A stretch of DNA of 64,000 nucleotides, taken from positions 248,001 through 312,000 of the forward strand of contig JAOULX010000001.1 of assembly GCA_029881795.1 (NCBI GenBank), read 5' to 3'. Below the pieces are notes generated by a model. It saw only the letters and a program-made list of their open reading frames with translations. It ran no database searches and was not told where the DNA came from. The position numbers and the translations under genes are program-made. Origin of the DNA: Gammaproteobacteria bacterium. Lineage in GTDB: Bacteria; Pseudomonadota; Gammaproteobacteria; SZUA-229. Position 1 is the first letter of the stretch. Every line of letters begins with the position of its first letter. Shown here piece by piece: positions 45,900 through 54,569 of the stretch.

Positions 45900-46829
45900 T
45901 TATAATGCGGTTAGCGATGCGATGTCTTTTTTAACCATCTCAACCGAGCGATAGAATTCTTGTCGTTCGGCGTCATTAAGTTCAAGCTCAATTATTTTTT
46001 CAACACCGTGTTTTCCTAATACAGTCGGCACGCCTATTGCGATGTCATCACAGTCGTATTCGTTATTGAGGATGGCCACAGAAGGCAGGATGCGTTTTCG
46101 GTTATGCACAATGGCATCGACCATAGTCGCAACGGCAGCAGCAGGGGCGTCATAGGCACTGCTGTTTTGTCTTAAAGCGAGAATTTCCGCGCCGCCGTTT
46201 CGGGTGCGCTCAACTATTTCAGCAATGGTTTTTTCAGGCAGAAAATTAGCAACCGGTATGCCGGAGATGGTTGTGTATCGCATCATAGGTACCATTGAAT
46301 CACCATGACCTCCGAGTACCATGGCATCGATATCGAGTGATGAGTAGCCGCTTTCCATCGCTATAAAACTGGCCATCCGGGTGGCATCTAATACCCCGGC
46401 CTGACCAAACACCCGGTTACGTGGCCAGCCAGATGTTTTCCATGCCCGGTAGGTCAGAATATCGACCGGATTGGAAACAAAAAGTAGCATCGCATCGGCC
46501 GCATATTGCATGGCATGATTGACAATTTGATCGGTGATTTTTACGTTGGTTTCCAACACATCGGAGCGTGACATACCGGGTTTTCTGGGTATGCCGGCGG
46601 TAATAATAATTAAATCAGAGTCGGCCATCATCTCAGGTTTGCTGCTGCCTGTGACTTTGCAGTCAAAGCGAAACAGCGGAGCATCTTCCTGAATATCAAG
46701 TGCGGCGCCTTCGGCGGCACCTTCTCTGACGTCGATCAGTACCAGTTCCCGGCACATATCCCGGCTGGCCAAAAACTGAGCGGTTGATTCACCAACACGG
46801 CCAGCGCCGACAATACTGATCTTGTTCAT
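45900..46829 (-). CDS. mdh: Malate dehydrogenase
   Basis: 309 residues from the ATG at 46829, supported by GGAGAG; an upstream start would add eight residues. NAD motif VGAGRVGEST near residue 6, mobile loop GIPRKPGMSRSDVLETN with the two arginines of malate dehydrogenases, catalytic VLGGHGDSMVP with His near 175. It is the LDH-like MDH type. It lies 90 bases after malic enzyme on the same strand, and the pair links malate, oxaloacetate and pyruvate. Confidence 0.94.
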   Translation of the reverse strand: MNKISIVGAGRVGESTAQFLASRDMCRELVLIDVREGAAEGAALDIQEDAPLFRFDCKVTGSSKPEMMADSDLIIITAGIPRKPGMSRSDVLETNVKITDQIVNHAMQYAADAMLLFVSNPVDILTYRAWKTSGWPRNRVFGQAGVLDATRMASFIAMESGYSSLDIDAMVLGGHGDSMVPMMRYTTISGIPVANFLPEKTIAEIVERTRNGGAEILALRQNSSAYDAPAAAVATMVDAIVHNRKRILPSVAILNNEYDCDDIAIGVPTVLGKHGVEKIIELELNDAERQEFYRSVEMVKKDIASLTAL

Positions 46830-46919
46830 GATGCTCTCCCTATCTGCAAACACGGCATAACATTAGTGGTTACTTTAAGTGTAGCAGCAGATTTTGAAAG
46901 CGGGATTTAGCGCGCCTGA

Positions 46920-48152
46920 TTACTTAACCAGATCGAGCCGGGCAACACCGGATTCGATTGCAGCTTCAGCAACCGCTGCCGGAATGCGTTCAAGTAAGCG
47001 AGGGTCTGTTGGTTTCGGAATGATGTATTCCGGTCCGAATTCAAGGTTTTCTAATCCGTAGGCTTCGAGCACTTTTTTAGGTACTGGCTCATGCGCTAGA
47101 GCACTGATCGAATGGACACAGGCAATTAACATTTCTTGTGATATTTTGCTGGCGCGAACATCGAGAGCGCCGCGGAAAATATACGGGAAACCGAGTACAT
47201 TATTGATCTGGTTTGGATAGTCACTGCGTCCGGTTGCCATCACCAGGTCATCACGGGTTAAGTGTGCAAGCTCGGGTAGGATTTCAGGGTCAGGGTTTGA
47301 TAAAGCAAAGACGATTGGGCGCTCGGCCATCGATGCCAGCATATCTTTTGATAATAAGTCAGGGCCAGATACACCGATAAAGACATCGGCACCGTTGATT
47401 GCATCAGTCAGTGTGCGTAATTCTGTTTCCACTGCAAATTGTTGTTTGTATTTATTTAAGTCAGTGCGCTGAGAATGAATAATGCCATTTCGATCGACCA
47501 TAAAGAGATTTTCTTTGGGTGCTCCCAGTGCGTGGAGTAGCTTCATCGAGGCGATGCCGGCTGCTCCTGCGCCCAGACAGACTACCCGTACCTGATCGAT
47601 TTTCTTGTCCTGAAGTTTTAATGCGTTTTCAAGACCGGCAGCAATAATAACGGCCGTGCCATGCTGGTCATCGTGGAAGACCGGTATATCAAGCATGTCT
47701 TGCAGTTTTTCCTCGATTTCAAAACATTTAGGTGCGGTGATATCTTCCAGATTAATGCCGCCAAATGTCGGTGCAATCCGGGCTACAGTATCGATAAAGT
47801 CCTGTGGGTCATCGGCATCGACTTCGATATCAAACACATCGATATTGGCAAAGTGCTTGAATAAAACTGCCTTGCCTTCCATTACCGGTTTGCCTGCAAG
47901 TGAACCGACATTACCCAGGCCCAGTACAGCGCTGCCATCGGTGATGACGCCGACTAGGTTACCTTTAGCGGTGTACAGATAAGCATCTTCAGGGTGTTTT
48001 GCAATCGCTCGTACCGGCTCGGCCACACCGGGTGTATAAGCCAGTGATAAATCGCTCTGGGTTTCACAGGGCTTGCTGGTTTCTACGCTGATTTTCCCAG
48101 GTTTCGGGTTTTGGTGGTAATCAAGGGCGGCACGTTTGAATTCTGAAGACAT
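46920..48152 (-). CDS. maeB: NADP-dependent malic enzyme (short form)
   Basis: 410 residues from the ATG at 48152; a longer frame adds 17 unsupported residues. Malic-enzyme features: LAYTPGVAEPVRAI near 36, GNLVGVITDGSAVLGLGN near 60, metal site FDIEV, FHDDQHGTA near 160 and the NADP fold VVCLGAGAAGIAS near 190. It lacks the phosphotransacetylase-like C-terminal domain of the long MaeB. It converts malate to pyruvate and CO2, giving NADPH. It lies in front of mdh. Confidence 0.92.
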   Translation of the reverse strand: MSSEFKRAALDYHQNPKPGKISVETSKPCETQSDLSLAYTPGVAEPVRAIAKHPEDAYLYTAKGNLVGVITDGSAVLGLGNVGSLAGKPVMEGKAVLFKHFANIDVFDIEVDADDPQDFIDTVARIAPTFGGINLEDITAPKCFEIEEKLQDMLDIPVFHDDQHGTAVIIAAGLENALKLQDKKIDQVRVVCLGAGAAGIASMKLLHALGAPKENLFMVDRNGIIHSQRTDLNKYKQQFAVETELRTLTDAINGADVFIGVSGPDLLSKDMLASMAERPIVFALSNPDPEILPELAHLTRDDLVMATGRSDYPNQINNVLGFPYIFRGALDVRASKISQEMLIACVHSISALAHEPVPKKVLEAYGLENLEFGPEYIIPKPTDPRLLERIPAAVAEAAIESGVARLDLVK

Positions 48153-48281
48153 TAGGTGTTTATTCCGGTTATTAATCGGTGAGTACAAAAAAATTGTAAT
48201 CACGGCTAAGCTAAATTTGCTCAGATAAGTCTACCATTTGAGCAGCCAGTCTGACGACGTTTTTGTAAATATGTTTGGTAT

Positions 48282-49091
48282 TTATTGCGTTTCAATCGAA
48301 GTGGGGTGGCGCAATCTAAGCTGTGCTTTGTTGTGGTAGTGATGCAGCCAGCCACGCACTGTAACTTCTTTCTCCAGCAATTGTGCCAGTGGGGAAGTAA
48401 AATACGGTAAATCTGTTTTATCGATACGGGCAGAAAAATTGCCATAAAAATTAATCCACACCGCTTTTTTGCTTTCGCTGATCTGTCGCACTCTGCCTCT
48501 GATGCGGCGAAAGCCCCTGAGATCATCTGTGATTTCTGGGACAGGAGTGATGCGGTAGTGACTGTCTGCCCAGATATTTAACTGCTGAGCTTGGGCTTGC
48601 TGCTCATGTTTGCGGTAACAGGGACTGAGCCTGTGATTGGGTGGGGTAACATAGGCGACGGCAAGCCCGGCCTGAAGTAATCTGGCTTGTAATAAACTGC
48701 CATCTGACAGCTGAATATGAAATAACTGGCGGCCATAATGGTCGCTTGCTTCGATACCGGGCATCAGTTTGACATGCTGGCCATAGTGCCGGATTAAGTC
48801 GCGGGCATAATCACGCGCTGCGATAGCGAAGGGCTGATCAGCACTCGGCGTATCGCTGTTATTATTCCGTGATGCCAGCTCGGGACTGTCGATGCCGATC
48901 AGGCGTAATTTACGGTTGTCCTGTAGAAAAAGCGTGTCGCCGTCATGGATGTAGCGAACTACAGCGCTGGTGCTGGCAATGAAGCCAGCGCATTGCGGCT
49001 TGTTAGCGGCATGCGAGCTGTGAGTTAAAAAGGAGGCAATAAAAAAGGCGCTTGAGATAAGCGCCTTTTCAAATCTGTGAAATTTCAGCAC
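48282..49091 (-). CDS. Secreted thermonuclease-like (SNase) protein
   Basis: 269 residues with a signal peptide (cleavage near HAA, residue 28). SNase active-site residues are visible: IHDGDTLFL near 48, LRLIGIDSPE with the Arg, and DHYGRQL with the second Arg near 116. The C-terminal third has a further OB-like beta region. The 5' end of the gene contains the terminator-like stem of the upstream rpmE gene (49041-49069), so read-through from rpmE is likely blocked. A nuclease for the periplasm or outside is inferred. Confidence 0.85.
   Translation of the reverse strand: MLKFHRFEKALISSAFFIASFLTHSSHAANKPQCAGFIASTSAVVRYIHDGDTLFLQDNRKLRLIGIDSPELASRNNNSDTPSADQPFAIAARDYARDLIRHYGQHVKLMPGIEASDHYGRQLFHIQLSDGSLLQARLLQAGLAVAYVTPPNHRLSPCYRKHEQQAQAQQLNIWADSHYRITPVPEITDDLRGFRRIRGRVRQISESKKAVWINFYGNFSARIDKTDLPYFTSPLAQLLEKEVTVRGWLHHYHNKAQLRLRHPTSIETQ
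49041..49069 (-). terminator. Terminator of rpmE inside the nuclease signal sequence
   Basis: On the minus strand the stem GGCGCTT/AAGCGCC with a five-base loop is followed by six T. It lies 62 bases past the rpmE stop and overlaps codons 8-17 of the nuclease reading frame. Confidence 0.8.
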
Positions 49092-49130
49092 TGAATACTC
49101 AGCACTGAAGTTGCAGCAGGATCTGGAAAT

Positions 49131-49340
49131 CTATTTTTTACCACCGAAGCGACGGTTGAATTTATCAACCTGGCCAGCAGTATCAACGATTTTCTGTTTA
49201 CCGGTGTAAAAAGGGTGACACTGTGAACAAACATCAATGTGTAACTCTTCTTTTTCGTAAGTTGAGCCGGTAGCGAAACTGCTGCCACAACTGCAAGTCA
49301 CGGTAATTTCTTTGTAATTCGGGTGTATATCTGAGCGCAT
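49131..49340 (-). CDS. rpmE: Ribosomal protein L31, zinc form
   Basis: 69 residues. Zinc ligands of the C+ type are C16-x-C18 and C38-x2-C41. It begins MRSDIHPNY and has the usual FNRRFGGKK tail. L31 is a 50S protein at the central protuberance bridge. The zinc form is made when zinc is sufficient. It has its own terminator. Confidence 0.97.
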   Translation of the reverse strand: MRSDIHPNYKEITVTCSCGSSFATGSTYEKEELHIDVCSQCHPFYTGKQKIVDTAGQVDKFNRRFGGKK

Positions 49341-49569
49341 TTGATGAATCCTCAGAGCCTATTGCTTATGGAAAACGCGATATTTTAATGAGTTATGCCG
49401 ACAAGAGCAAGCCTGTTGACAGAAAATCTTATGCTTTTATCAGAATTGGCGGGAATAGTTGGCTCTGGCCGGGGGAAATCAGGCTGGCTCTACTATAAAT
49501 TGGGTTTGTATTTGGTATATCATTAATGAACTGGCATCAGTTGTGGATAGTTAAGATAAGGACTTATTT

Positions 49570-50118
49570 ATGAAAATGTCGATTTTTGGCATGTTGTTTA
49601 TTCTGCTTGCGCTGACCGTCGGGCCACTGGTTTATTTTAATGGCGGCGCGGCTTTTATGGATGACTGGTTTGCCCAGTCGAAAACTGCCTCTACGAGTCT
49701 GAAAGCAAAATTAAATACCGATGTGGTTTATGCGCCGGTAACCACTGATCAGAAAGTTAAAGTCTATAAATGGAAAGATCAGAATGGTATCTGGCAGTTT
49801 GGTAATGCGCCGCCACCGGGGCAGGCAGGGGTAGAGAGCATGACCTTGCAGCCAAATGTAAATATTATGAAAGCGCTTGATTTGCCCGAACAACAAGCTG
49901 ATGAGGTAAACAGTCGCTTTGGTGTGGTCAGTCTTAAAAATAGGGATGGCAAAAATAAACGAGACGATAAGGCCGATGAAGACAGTGTCGGCATTTCAAA
50001 AGAGTCGTTAGAAAATCCCTATGCTCCGGAGAGTATTTCTGAATTGCTGCAGAGCTCCAAGAACATTCAGAAACTGCTGGACAGTCGTCAGCAGCAGCAA
50101 AGTCAGGCCGTTAAATAA
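49570..50118 (+). CDS. DUF4124 domain protein
   Basis: 182 residues. An N-terminal helix at about 3-24 is an uncleaved anchor or signal. The DUF4124 motif VYKWKDQNGIWQFGNAPPPG lies near residues 65-84. The rest is low-complexity and acidic, then Gln-rich (QQQQS). Such proteins are common in gammaproteobacterial envelopes; the domain binds an unknown partner. It is convergent with hemW. Confidence 0.8.
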   Translation: MKMSIFGMLFILLALTVGPLVYFNGGAAFMDDWFAQSKTASTSLKAKLNTDVVYAPVTTDQKVKVYKWKDQNGIWQFGNAPPPGQAGVESMTLQPNVNIMKALDLPEQQADEVNSRFGVVSLKNRDGKNKRDDKADEDSVGISKESLENPYAPESISELLQSSKNIQKLLDSRQQQQSQAVK

Positions 50119-50146
50119 AATTCGCTGTAGTTTGAGTAACTGCAGT

Positions 50147-51325
50147 TTAATCGTTGAGAAAGATCAGCAGTAAATCATTTAAAAACAGAAAACCATGATC
50201 AGTTGGTTTGATAGTCTGCTGATCGATTTGTAGTAGGCCTTTTGATACGGCCAGCTCTAGCTTTTGTTTTATTTCTGACAGCGGCTGACCGGTCCGCTGC
50301 TGGTATAACTCACTGGCAAAACCCTCTTTTAGTCGCAATGCGTTGAGCATGAATTCAAAATCAATGTGCTCGTATGCCAGATCTGTTTGCTGATTGATGG
50401 CGGCAGCGCTGCCTGCGTGCTGCATATAGGCCTTGGGTTGTTTGAGCTTGCTGACGCGGTATATCTGCTGATTGTCGGCGCGACTAATTTTACCGTGAGC
50501 ACCGGCGCCGATGCCAAGGTAGTCACCAAACTGCCAGTAATTGAGATTGTGCTGGCTTTGTTTGCCGATTTTTGCATAAGCCGAAACTTCATATTGTGAA
50601 AAATGGTACTGGCTGAGAATATGCTGGCTTTGGTCCTGCATTTCCCAGATCAGATCATTATCGGGCAATTGTTGCGGCCTGTGACTATGGAAAAATGTGT
50701 TGGCCTCGATGGTCAGCTGATACTGAGAAAGGTGAGTTGGTCCCAGGCTTAACGCGGTACTCAAATCATTCACAACATCAGCTGTGCTCTGAGCCGGCAG
50801 CGCATACATCAGGTCCAGGTTAAAATTATCAAAGCCTGCCAGATCCGCCATCTCAACAGCACGCATGGCTTGCTGGCCGTCATGCACTCTACCCAGAGCC
50901 TGCAGGTATTGATCATTAAAACTTTGCACCCCGATAGAAAGTCGGTTAATACCTGCCTGTCGGTAATCTCTGAATTTGTTCTGTTCAAAGGTGCCGGGGT
51001 TGGCTTCCAGAGTGATTTCCATATCCGCTTTACACGGCAGTACCGCATGGACATGACTTAATAGACGATCAAAGGACTGTGCCGAGAATAAACTGGGGGT
51101 GCCGCCACCGATAAAAATACTGCTTAAGCGCCGGCCCCAGACATGGGGCAGCTCGGCGTTCAGATCGCGAATCAGTGCGTCGATATAAAGCGCTTCGGGA
51201 ATTGTATCTGGCGCTGCATGTGAATTGAAATCACAATACGGACATTTCTTGATGCACCATGGAATATGAATATACAGACTCAGAGGAGGCAGTAGATCAA
51301 AATGGCGCGCAGCCGCTTGAGTCAT
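50147..51325 (-). CDS. hemW: HemW-like radical SAM haem chaperone
   Basis: 392 residues. Radical SAM motif C24-x3-C28-x2-C31 in IPWCIKKCPYCDFNSHA, then FIGGGTPSLF near 70, LEANPGTFE and SIGVQSFND near 145. The extra Cys following the cluster motif and the C-terminal HemW domain are typical of HemW rather than HemN. HemW carries haem to respiratory proteins. It lies eight bases after the HDOD gene, in one operon. Confidence 0.92.
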   Translation of the reverse strand: MTQAAARHFDLLPPLSLYIHIPWCIKKCPYCDFNSHAAPDTIPEALYIDALIRDLNAELPHVWGRRLSSIFIGGGTPSLFSAQSFDRLLSHVHAVLPCKADMEITLEANPGTFEQNKFRDYRQAGINRLSIGVQSFNDQYLQALGRVHDGQQAMRAVEMADLAGFDNFNLDLMYALPAQSTADVVNDLSTALSLGPTHLSQYQLTIEANTFFHSHRPQQLPDNDLIWEMQDQSQHILSQYHFSQYEVSAYAKIGKQSQHNLNYWQFGDYLGIGAGAHGKISRADNQQIYRVSKLKQPKAYMQHAGSAAAINQQTDLAYEHIDFEFMLNALRLKEGFASELYQQRTGQPLSEIKQKLELAVSKGLLQIDQQTIKPTDHGFLFLNDLLLIFLND

Positions 51326-51333
51326 ATCGCAGG

Positions 51334-52170
51334 CTAAAAACCCTGATCTAAGATATCTTCAAACTCATCGATAATATCCTCAACTCTGCTCTGGCTGAGG
51401 TTTAACAGGACGGTCAGTGTCTCGATGCTCTCAGGCATGGTTTCGGTGACCCGTGTCTCGCCGTGAACCTGAGATTCCAGTTGGTGAGCCAGAGATAAAA
51501 TAGCCGAAACCTTGTCATCATCGGAGTGGATGGCAGTGAGCGCAGGACGCTGATGAAAATTGTGTATCAGTGCGGTCATTTCTTCAGGCAGCTTGAGCTT
51601 GCCCAGAGCTGCCGTTGAAATATCATTGTGACTGTAGCCAAGCGCGTTTATTTCTGCCTGATCAAGCGCTATGTCATTATCGATGGCGCTCTGGTAGATG
51701 CTGTCATAATTGCTTAGATTAACCGCCAGTGTCATCGCGCCAATATCATGAATGGTGGCGAGGAATTCAGCCTTGTCCTGTAGTGAGCGGTCGACGACTC
51801 GGGCAATTAAGCGAGTCAGTGCAGAGACACCAGTACAATGATTCCAGATTGCATCACTGGCAGAAGAGGGCGGGGTGCTAAAGCTGCGCATGGTGGCAAT
51901 CAGTATGATGGTCGCAACATTCCTGATGCCGAGTAAATTAACGGCCTTGTGTACCGATTTAATCTCAATGACGCGGCGATAAAGTGGCGAGTTTGCATAT
52001 TTCATGACCGTTGCAGACAGCACCGGATCCCGGCAGATCACATCGCTTAAAATAGACAGGTCAACATTGACTTCAGATAACATTTCCATGATCTGAAAAC
52101 CTTCCGGAGAAGGGCTAGGGAGTTTAAATTTTGAAATATCAGGTATCATAAAGCGTTGTATCGAATCCAT
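51334..52170 (-). CDS. HDOD domain protein
   Basis: 278 residues. HDOD output domain at about 15-215: LPSPSPEGFQIMEMLSE, ICRDPVLSATVMKYANSPLYRR, VNLLGIRNVATIILIATMRSF and the degenerate catalytic stretch FLATIHDIGAMTLAVN. HDOD proteins act as scaffolds in signalling or DNA-damage responses and are not proven enzymes. It is the first gene of an operon with hemW. A stem at 52202-52223 precedes it. Confidence 0.85.
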   Translation of the reverse strand: MDSIQRFMIPDISKFKLPSPSPEGFQIMEMLSEVNVDLSILSDVICRDPVLSATVMKYANSPLYRRVIEIKSVHKAVNLLGIRNVATIILIATMRSFSTPPSSASDAIWNHCTGVSALTRLIARVVDRSLQDKAEFLATIHDIGAMTLAVNLSNYDSIYQSAIDNDIALDQAEINALGYSHNDISTAALGKLKLPEEMTALIHNFHQRPALTAIHSDDDKVSAILSLAHQLESQVHGETRVTETMPESIETLTVLLNLSQSRVEDIIDEFEDILDQGF

Positions 52171-52201
52171 TAGACTGGCAAAGTCGACCAGTATAGCAAA
52201 C

Positions 52202-52223
52202 CTGAGCCCATCGGGGGGCTCAG
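52202..52223 (-). terminator. Hairpin after the DUF3570 gene
   Basis: Eight-bp stem CTGAGCCC/GGGCTCAG with a six-base loop, 27 bases past the DUF3570 stop. The following run on the minus strand is GTTTGCT, so it is a weak terminator. Confidence 0.5.
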
Positions 52224-52249
52224 AAACGTTAAATAACTGTTGCTTAAGA

Positions 52250-53527
52250 TTACCAGATAAATGAGTAGCTGAACTGAAGAATGATCGCGGTCAGGTCCGG
52301 GTATAAGTCCTGGTTGAGTTGTTCGCCAAAAGCATCGGCTGGCTGGCTGTTGCCAGACTGTTGCATGACTTCAAGGCGGCTACTGAAATGCCGGTTATTA
52401 CCAAGCTCGCGGCCGTATTTAAGGCCGATGGTAGTGCTATTGAATTCACCTAAACGGAAATCTGCGCTGGCGAAATCTGGCAAGGCAGAGGCCTCGCTGG
52501 CTAACAGGCTGTGGCGATAAAAGTCAGCAGCAGTTTGTGAGTAGAAACGGATATGCGGCTGTAAAAAACTCTTAGCAGATAATTCATAGCGGTATTTCAA
52601 ATCCGCGGTATGTGAAACTATCCCCCAGTCATCCTGATAGTAGCGGTAAGCGATATTAATCACATCGTCCGTAAAATGATGCGCGGTTTTCCAGTAAATA
52701 ATATGGCGCTGACGGTTATCCGGGCGCTTCTCGTAGAGATAATTGCCAGTTGGCAGTGCGCTTGTATCATCCAGCAGACTGAGAATTTTATACGGATCAT
52801 TATGGTAGCCATCAGACTGGCTGACACTGTAATTGAGCTGCGTGATGGTGCTGCGGTTCAGAACCTGGCTAATACCGGCAATAAAGTCGATGGTATTTCG
52901 GTCTTTTTTGCCGTCTTTGGGCTGGCTAAATCCCGGGGCTAGCATTTGTGCAAATTCAACCGGCGCACCACCAACTGGCGAAATCGCATCATAGGTCAGG
53001 CTCGCCCCGGTCATTACGGTGGTGTTTCGAAGGTTCAGGTCTTTGCTATAGGTATAGCCGGCCGAGAGCGAGTTCCAGTCATGTTCTGCAGACAGGGATA
53101 ATGAATAAATATTCTTCTGTAAACGGTCGATAGGGCTTTCAAGAGTAGCGGCCATTGCAAAGCGGCTGTCACGAAAGGTGCTGTCGAGAGGCAGTTCGTT
53201 GGCAGGGGTGGTGTATTCACCGACACCTGATGGCGAGGTAAAGGTTTGCGCCACATTCGAAGCTTGAGCGCCATTGGGAGAAGCACCGGTCAGTGCGTCA
53301 AAAACCAGTTGTACCGATAAGAACTGATCTTCTTTGAGTTCTGTTTTTAATTTTACAACCGGTTCGATCAGGCTCACCCGATTATCCGATTCACTGTAAA
53401 TCAGTACTGCAGAGTCGATGGAAACATCTCCAATCGGGGTGGCAGAGGCCTCAGGTGCAACCTGTAATAAGGAGCAGCAGGCCAGAGATAACGAATCACG
53501 GATTTTTTTTGAAGAAGAATAACTCAT
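52250..53527 (-). CDS. DUF3570 family outer-membrane-like protein
   Basis: 425 residues with a signal peptide (end near residue 30, SATP). The rest alternates in short amphipathic strands with aromatic residues, as in an outer membrane barrel. It matches the DUF3570 family by an N-terminal VSIDSAVLIYSESD and the strand-rich body ending with an aromatic (YSFIW). Members usually travel with a DUF4266 lipoprotein, a thioredoxin-like protein and an ApbE flavin transferase; here only DUF4266 is adjacent. The function is unknown. Confidence 0.82.
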   Translation of the reverse strand: MSYSSSKKIRDSLSLACCSLLQVAPEASATPIGDVSIDSAVLIYSESDNRVSLIEPVVKLKTELKEDQFLSVQLVFDALTGASPNGAQASNVAQTFTSPSGVGEYTTPANELPLDSTFRDSRFAMAATLESPIDRLQKNIYSLSLSAEHDWNSLSAGYTYSKDLNLRNTTVMTGASLTYDAISPVGGAPVEFAQMLAPGFSQPKDGKKDRNTIDFIAGISQVLNRSTITQLNYSVSQSDGYHNDPYKILSLLDDTSALPTGNYLYEKRPDNRQRHIIYWKTAHHFTDDVINIAYRYYQDDWGIVSHTADLKYRYELSAKSFLQPHIRFYSQTAADFYRHSLLASEASALPDFASADFRLGEFNSTTIGLKYGRELGNNRHFSSRLEVMQQSGNSQPADAFGEQLNQDLYPDLTAIILQFSYSFIW

Positions 53528-53545
53528 ACTCAGATGCTGTCCTGT

Positions 53546-53770
53546 TTAATTGCAGCCACAACCGCCGCCGCCAATACCTTGTCCGCCAGTTGAGGCTTCT
53601 TTGCTAAAATAAATGTGTTCATCCAGTGCATTCTCAACTTCGTCGGGAGTCAACTGCATGGAGGGTTTGGCCAGCGTGCCACGTTCCCAGGGTTTAACCG
53701 GCTGCATTTCGCAACCGCTGGTAATGAAAAGCAATAAAATAAAAAGGCCACTGAAATAGAGTTTAGTCAT
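53546..53770 (-). CDS. DUF4266 family small lipoprotein
   Basis: 74 residues with a lipoprotein signal (lipobox TSGC near residue 20). It has the DUF4266 core VKPWERGTLAKPSM, LTPDEVENALDEHIYFSKEAS and the very conserved Gly-Cys tail GGGGCGCN. The tail looks like a metal or cofactor site. It lies 18 bases before the DUF3570 gene. Confidence 0.85.
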   Translation of the reverse strand: MTKLYFSGLFILLLFITSGCEMQPVKPWERGTLAKPSMQLTPDEVENALDEHIYFSKEASTGGQGIGGGGCGCN

Positions 53771-53903
53771 AGTGAGTTAGTGTAAGATTAATTAATCTAT
53801 TATTGTATAGTATAGAGATTAAGAGTTTCTTAAAAGATTCAATATGTTGACTTAAAACAAGATAAAAAACTGCGCAGAATAAAAATTAAAACGAGGAATA
53901 ACG

Positions 53904-54563
53904 ATGCGTCTGTTACTGGTTGAAGATGACGACTTACTGGGTGAGGGTGTGGAGCTGGGTCTGCGAAAAGCAGGTTATGCCGTTGACTGGGTACGTGATG
54001 GTGAAGCAGCTTCAGCAGCACTGAGCTATGAAGATTACGATTTACTGGTGCTTGATCTGGGATTGCCGAAAAAAAGTGGGCTTGAAGTATTAAAAGACTT
54101 ACGTGATGCGGGAGATAAAATACCGGTGATGATTTTAACAGCTATGAGTTCCATCGATCACCGGGTGGCCGGCCTGGATGCAGGTGCTGATGATTATCTG
54201 ACCAAGCCCTTTGATTTGCCAGAACTGTATGCCCGATTGCGGGCTCTGGCGCGGCGTCATACCGGTAGAACTGAGGCGATAATCGAATACGCTGATATAC
54301 AACTTAATCCGGCTGCTTATGAGGTGCATAAGGCTGGTGAGAAAGTGGATGTTTCGCGGCGTGAATATGCCGTGCTGTTAAATCTTCTGGAAAACACTGG
54401 TCGTGTTATGTCACGTGAAATGCTGGAACAAACTATGTATGGCTGGGGCGAAGAAGTCGGCAGTAATGCGGTCGAGGTTTATGTTCATCACTTAAGAAAA
54501 AAGCTCGGTAATGATTTGATACGGACGATTCGTGGTATTGGTTATATGATTGAAAAAGAATAA
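53904..54563 (+). CDS. OmpR-family response regulator
   Basis: 219 residues. Receiver domain 1-115 with the phosphoacceptor D51 (LVLDLGLPKKSG), acidic pair at 8-10, and KPF near 101. The DNA-binding winged helix (OmpR/PhoB) occupies 125-219. A GAGGAA site precedes the ATG. Its stop adjoins the kinase gene directly, so the pair is one operon. Similarity is closest to QseB/PmrA-type regulators. Confidence 0.94.
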   Translation: MRLLLVEDDDLLGEGVELGLRKAGYAVDWVRDGEAASAALSYEDYDLLVLDLGLPKKSGLEVLKDLRDAGDKIPVMILTAMSSIDHRVAGLDAGADDYLTKPFDLPELYARLRALARRHTGRTEAIIEYADIQLNPAAYEVHKAGEKVDVSRREYAVLLNLLENTGRVMSREMLEQTMYGWGEEVGSNAVEVYVHHLRKKLGNDLIRTIRGIGYMIEKE

Positions 54564-54569
54564 GTGTTG

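Noticed and set aside
45872-45900. Stem AACCGGA/TCCGGTT as a terminator between PilZ and mdh
   Set aside because: Long loop, no T run, and it touches the mdh stop codon; too weak to list as a terminator.
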